Positions 19,861 through 23,874 of a DNA stretch of 23,874 nucleotides are shown here, piece by piece; the first letter of the stretch is position 1; the number at the start of each line of letters is the position of its first letter. Both the position numbers and the translations under genes were made by a program. The notes below the pieces were generated by a model. The model saw nothing but the letters and a program-made list of their open reading frames with translations. It did not search any database and was not told where the DNA came from. This stretch comes from Pelargonium cotyledonis (taxonomy: Eukaryota > Streptophyta > Magnoliopsida > Geraniales > Geraniaceae): NCBI GenBank assembly GCA_036897625.1, contig JAYMTA010000821.1, positions 1-23,874 of the forward strand, read 5' to 3'.

Positions 19861-20103
19861 CTCTATCCGTCTCAAAGTGAGTGTCTTGTTTCTCTTGCAT
19901 TTTTATCCCAAAATGAATATTTTGTTTCTTTTTCTAGTGAGTTAGTTAGACATGAATTGTCAATATTATTCTTATAAAAAGTTAGTTAGAAATTCTCAAC
20001 ACATGATCATGAAGATACAATAGTAAACATACCACACTAATTAACTTCTTCTTAATTTTTTTCTCAATATAGAAAAAATTGTACTCATTTTGAGACGGAA
20101 GGG
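19861..20103. mobile_element. Stowaway-like (Tc1/mariner) MITE, 243 bp
   Basis: It begins CTCTATCCGTCTCAAA and ends with the near-inverse TTTTGAGACGGAAGGG, the typical Stowaway terminus (CTCCNTCCGTCCC-like). It is flanked by TA on both sides (19859-19860 and 20104-20105), the mariner target duplication. The interior is AT-rich and non-coding, and the 243-bp length is normal for the group. Confidence 0.85.
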
Positions 20104-20105
20104 TA

Positions 20106-20620
20106 GATGAAAAGGAAAATTGAAAATGCATCAATACAACTATAGTACAAGTGTGTGGCTACATTATTTATCATAGGAAATACATTTTTTAGAAGCAAAA
20201 CAGAAAAAACACTGAACTTAGACCCTTATCGAATGGAGCAACATGAACGACAACCATGGGATCTACATCGAAAGCATGCACAACTCCACTAATTTGAAGA
20301 AGGATAATTTCTTAGGGTATAATCCCCAGCAAGGTTAATTTTAAATCTTTAATCATAGGGTTAAATGGTCTAACACCCTATAAACTTACTTAAATTTTGG
20401 TGTTAGCTCTCAATTTAGATTTTAGTTAGTTTCAGACTCTAATTATCTTTCTAATTTTTTTAAAAAAAAGTCCAAGTGACTTGTTATAACCGGTAGGTCA
20501 CCGCCATGTCATCCAACATTCCACTTCGGTGTTACATGTCACCAAGTCACACCACGTCGTCGTGACACGCATGCGAAGGCCTGACGTGATAAATTAATGG
20601 TGGACGACGATGTTTGTTTT
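20106..20620. other. Intergenic DNA, possible repeat debris
   Basis: Contains sequence of the style of plant dispersed repeats (TTAAATGGTCTAACACCCTATAAAC-like near 20360-20390, and a CACGTC/GTCACC-rich stretch 20480-20590). I could not find matching inverted or direct ends. No gene is seen. Confidence 0.35.
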
Positions 20621-20649
20621 TTACCCAAAACGACGCCCAAATAGGCAGC

Positions 20650-20788
20650 TGTTCTTCTCTCTCTTGGTCAAGTTCAGTCTGATGGCGGCGCCACCATTTT
20701 CGACGCCGAGAAGATCGTCGGCCTCTCCGGCACCGGAAACACCAAAAATCCTCTCGATTTGATGGTACCGTTCTTGACTTCTTGTTTT
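20650..20788 (+). pseudogene. GC-rich first-exon-like fragment, unidentified
   Basis: A short island with gene-like composition lies in AT-rich DNA. An ATG at 20681 in a good context (TCTGATGGCGG) opens MAAPPFSTPRRSSASPAPET, which then stops at a TGA after 26 codons. An alternative frame without an ATG is open from about 20648 through SDGGATIFDAEKIVGLSG up to a GGTACC at 20763, where a GT could act as a donor. Neither product is recognised. It may be a captured or abandoned first exon. Confidence 0.3.
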
Positions 20789-20799
20789 TTGTTTTGCCG

Positions 20800-22160
20800 C
20801 AAAACTTTTCATTTAATTTTCAAATTTGAATCTCGATATTAGTACGTTTGTATATATATTAAAAAAATGAAATTATTACGAATACATTAGCAAACACAAT
20901 GTACCAACACGAAATTAGCACAATCGTGAATGATCTCAATCAGACTTTAAACATAGGTCATGTTATATACTTAATTAGAACCCATAATCCACATTGCTTA
21001 TTACGGGCAAGAACATGGGCTTGTCCAAAATCAAGCACCAAAATACCTGGAAAATCTGATTCATAAAAATAAATAAAATATGAATCATAGAAAGACCCAA
21101 AAAATAATTTCGTTTCCCATAAAGCCCCTGAATTAATAAAATAAAACAATAAAAGAATTAGAGAGGAAATCAATAAACGCAACACGGTTTGCCGACGTGT
21201 GTTGCCTGCCACATCTGGCATGCTGACATTGACTTTAAAAAATTCTGAGCCGTGACCTGTCATTATCGGTACCAGGACAATTCCGTCCAATTACATTAAT
21301 TTTTGCTTGCGAATTAGCACACGCACTGAATGACGTATTAGCAAACTAATTTTGCAGATTTTCAGTTTTTTTTTTAAATCAAAAAGTTTAGTAAGAAAAC
21401 TTGAAGGTGCCAAACTGCCAATAATACGGACATTTTCAGAAAAGTCATGATTAATACTTAAAAAAATTTCTAAGTACGCTCAACTTTTGCAATAAACATA
21501 TTTAAGTCTTTTAACAATACACATATTAATCTTCATTCGAGACGATGACATAGATTATCATATTTTCAAGTTTACTTGGCAGAATTTGTGGAGCCGCTTG
21601 ACTATCCAAGTACTGTGCCTGTCACGTGCCAATTATCAAACAAACTCATGTTTTCTTAAATAAAAAATTGAGCTCTTATATTTTTATGTTTTAAAATGTT
21701 TGCAATGTTATATTTTTTGTCAAGCAAAACATGACTATTTAAATTATTTTTATTTTTAAATTACTCTTGCATTCTAAATGGTATAAAAAATTTAAGGAGC
21801 AAGAGAAATATTTGACGTCAATGTGATAGGTATTACTGTGATTTCCAACGACATCGTTAAGTGAAAGCGTGATAGAGGAAGCCGATGGAGCTTCTAGTAG
21901 TTGTTGGCAATGCAAATCGTTGTTGAGAATAAGCGGCCTATGGATGTTAGTTTCGTAGCAAAGAAGTGGTTTCAAGTCTACGATGGCGTGGTCGTGATCA
22001 TTGCTACAAAGTGGGAACGACAATGTCCCCAACGAGCCCAAAAATTTTAGGGTGTGTATTTCAGTTTGTGAATATGAAGCTTGAAATTTATGGGTTGGAT
22101 AATGTTTTGATGAATTTTTTATTGATTGAAAATGATAAAAGGTTGTACACTTGAACAAAC
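20800..22160. other. AT-rich intergenic DNA, no gene seen
   Basis: Open frames here are short and AT-driven. The minus-strand frame 21739-22188 has no domain I recognise; its upstream end adjoins the gag relic in a different frame, so it may be decayed retroelement sequence. Confidence 0.4.
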
Positions 22161-22165
22161 TCGAC

Positions 22166-22737
22166 TCAAGTGTTTGACTCTTTTTCAATGATGTTTTGAG
22201 TGTCGACTAATGCTTTTATTTGGCTATTGCTCTTAGTTTTCAAAGTAGCGGTAGTCTTTTGGTTTTTCATATAGTATATGAAGTCGTCTAAATGGTGCTC
22301 AGGATTTTTCGTACCTTCATATTTCTGTATTTTGGGAATTTCAAAGTTATAAGGAAGACTTATCAACAACTACTATTAAAGAAGAATTATATGGCCTCAT
22401 GGTTGGTGGATATGACTGGGGCTGGGAGTCTATTTTCTAGTTCCTTCTTTATTCTTTGCATCATATTCTTCATCTCGTCACTCCAGTTTGTTGGGGAGTT
22501 TCTTCGTCTTTTTTCCTCGATTTTTGTGGGGTTGATGGTCTATTGTTTGTCTTGATCGCTTCTTGTGTCTTTATGGGGTGGTAGAGAGCATTCCTCTGGG
22601 TTCTCTTTTTCTATGTGTGTCATTTCGAACTCATTTTCTTTTGGGCTAGTTTGTTTTGAGTCTTTAAAGAAGAGTGTCGTCCTTTGTGTTGTGGGTGTTC
22701 TGGAGCCGGTTGGCTGAGTGTTTCTCACTGGTGACAT
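22166..22737 (-). pseudogene. Ty3-gypsy gag relic
   Basis: On the minus strand, FEIPKIQKYEGTKNPEHHLD followed by DFIYYM (about 22260-22345) matches the conserved entry of plant retrotransposon gag (FKxPKxxxYDGTTDPxxHLxxF). Upstream, a polar Thr/Ser/Lys-rich N-terminal part (MSPVRNTQPTGSRTPTTQR, from 22737) and a WSDEMKNMMQRIKKELENRL segment (about 22430-22490) follow the usual gag order. Stops and frame changes between 22370 and 22540 break it, and no protease or polymerase follows within the window. It is an isolated 5' gag piece. Confidence 0.65.
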
Positions 22738-23520
22738 CGAGTGGGACGGTTGGACCTTAAGTCTTGCCGAGATCTAAGGTCTTGAGCAACTGATGTGGGA
22801 GTTGTGTATTCATTCCTGTTTTGTCAACTTTTTAATCTAGTTCACGTTGAATTCACCTAATATTGCTCCCATGACATGCACTGGTTGATCCTTTCTCTCA
22901 ATCAAGCCTATAAAACAAGGTCTTTTATAATGAAAACCCATCTGACACCTAAGTTAGAGGGAGTATATGATTAAGACCGACTCACAACTTTTAAATAGAG
23001 AAATACAACGTATTTTTAAATTAGCGCTATGCCTAATTGCTGGGTTACTTTGGGTCTAACGTTTTGTCTCTTACTTCATAGGCTTGAGTGGGCCCAACAC
23101 TTTGTCCCATGGTTAAACAAAACTTAAACAAAAGTAGCAAGTTTAAGCAAGCAAAACTCTTTCCCTTCTAATGTTCTCTATTTAGTGATTTGTGTTGAGT
23201 TATAGTGTCGTCGAGTTGTAACAAGTTGTTTTTGTCATTTTTGTGCGGTGGCTCGACATTGTGGGACAGGAGGGGTGTCACCAGTACAACAATACAATAA
23301 TACACATCGGTGAGAGGGTTTTCCCCCCTTTTCTTTCGTCTCAAATGGACAAGAAATTACAGATTCTCATAGAAATCCGGTGTAATTGTAATCCCTCAAG
23401 GGTGGTATTTGACTTTTGTGCGTACGCCTGATAGAAATTATTGGACTAGTTTTAGAGTAACTAAGGTGACCGGACCGTACCCCCAAAACGCCCACTACCA
23501 AAGTTGCAAACCATACCAAT
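22738..23520. other. Intergenic DNA, possible retroelement leader and terminal-repeat debris
   Basis: For the minus-strand gag relic this is the upstream side, where a primer-binding site and LTR would lie. No TG..CA-bounded repeat pair was found. No gene is seen. Confidence 0.35.
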
Positions 23521-23524
23521 CCTC

Positions 23525-23534
23525 GACACGTGGC
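23525..23534 (+). promoter_or_regulatory. G-box / ABRE (GACACGTGGC)
   Basis: A perfect palindromic CACGTG with GACACGTGGC flanks, the high-affinity plant bZIP/bHLH site and ABA-response core (ACGTGGC). It lies about 315 bp before the ATG at 23843. Confidence 0.55.
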
Positions 23535-23663
23535 CTCACTCACAAAAAATTCACGATACTCCCGGTGAGACCCAAGTCCAGCCCATACACCCAACACATG
23601 ACATTAACTATTTCCAAACACTGCCATATCCTTAAAATCTATTCTTGTGGCTCTCGGCCCTCC

Positions 23664-23669
23664 CACGTG
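23664..23669 (+). promoter_or_regulatory. Second G-box (CCCACGTGTT)
   Basis: A second CACGTG, 137 bp downstream of the first and 179 bp before the ATG at 23843. Paired ACGT-core elements are typical of light- or ABA-responsive promoters. Regulation is inferred, not shown. Confidence 0.5.
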
Positions 23670-23842
23670 TTCCCATCCTACTCGTCACCCTCCAAAAATC
23701 TCTCCACTCTGACAAATAAGAGATAGACTACAAGACTACCCCCAACACAAGCAACAACTCTACTCTGCAACTTCACATTTTACAGCAAAACACAACACAA
23801 CACAAACAGAGAAGAGAGAGCTTCTTGATTTTGCGTTTAGAG

Positions 23843-23874
23843 ATGGTTATTGAATTGGGCGGTGTTAAGGCTCT
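23843..23874 (+). CDS. Start of an unidentified protein-coding gene (cut by window end)
   Basis: An ATG at 23843 opens MVIELGGVKA and runs off the window. The preceding 120 bases look like a plant 5' leader: CA-rich (ACACAACACAACACAAAC) then GAGAAGAGAGAGC, with no upstream ATG in that stretch. Two G-boxes lie 315 and 179 bp upstream. A TATA-like AATAAG sits near 23716. Only about ten residues are visible, too few to name a family. Confidence 0.6.
   Translation, partial: MVIELGGVKA

Noticed and set aside
20344..21700. Possible third long-TIR element between the Stowaway MITE and the gag relic
   Set aside because: Inverted similarity between about 20400 and 21660 is limited to AT-rich words and no target duplication was found.
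21739..22188. 149-codon minus-strand open frame
   Set aside because: No recognisable motif; possibly chance or decayed retroelement sequence. Not called as a gene.
1..23874. CRISPR arrays, operons, riboswitches or phage-like systems
   Set aside because: The window is plant nuclear DNA; no regularly spaced repeats with unique spacers or prokaryote-type gene clusters are present.

Overview
This is nuclear genomic DNA from a flowering plant, most likely a eudicot. It has AT-rich intergenic DNA, spliced genes with GT..AG introns, DUF4283/zinc-knuckle LINE remains, Ty3-gypsy remains, and MULE- and Stowaway-type MITEs. The species cannot be named from the sequence. No previously unknown pathway or defence system was recognised. 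What is notable is the layering of mobile elements and gene fragments around one conserved gene.

Layout. 1-8350 is an accessory, transposon-rich stretch. It holds a 212-bp foldback MITE with a perfect 9-bp target duplication (81-292), a LINE derivative that carries only a broken ORF1 (about 850-2455), two tRNA-like SINE candidates (about 3107-3334 and 4211-4340), an orphan exon-like fragment (minus strand, 6212-6301) and a decayed Ty3-gypsy protease region (minus strand, about 7190-7520).

8760-15951 holds the only complete, apparently functional gene. It is an eight-exon gene for a 182-residue ARL1-type ARF-like GTPase, whose exons join into one uninterrupted reading frame. Its introns hold a 1.35-kb inverted-repeat structure enclosing a gypsy chromodomain-region relic (intron 4), two tandem relics of the gene's own exon 5 (intron 5), and a tRNA-like repeat with a relative near position 2460 (intron 6).

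16522-18240 (minus strand) is a GMC oxidoreductase pseudogene of the mandelonitrile lyase/HOTHEAD group. It is convergent with ARL1 and broken by two stops, at least two frameshifts and a probable internal deletion.

18250-23842 is again repeat-rich. It holds a 1066-bp non-autonomous Mutator-like element with TIRs of about 230 bp around a GC-rich core, a Stowaway-like MITE, an exon-like GC-rich fragment and a Ty3-gypsy gag relic. The last 32 bases are the start of a new plus-strand gene with two G-boxes upstream; its product cannot be identified.

Functionally, ARL1 is a trans-Golgi small GTPase. The GMC family acts in secreted oxidation or cyanohydrin chemistry. There is no sign that the two work together.
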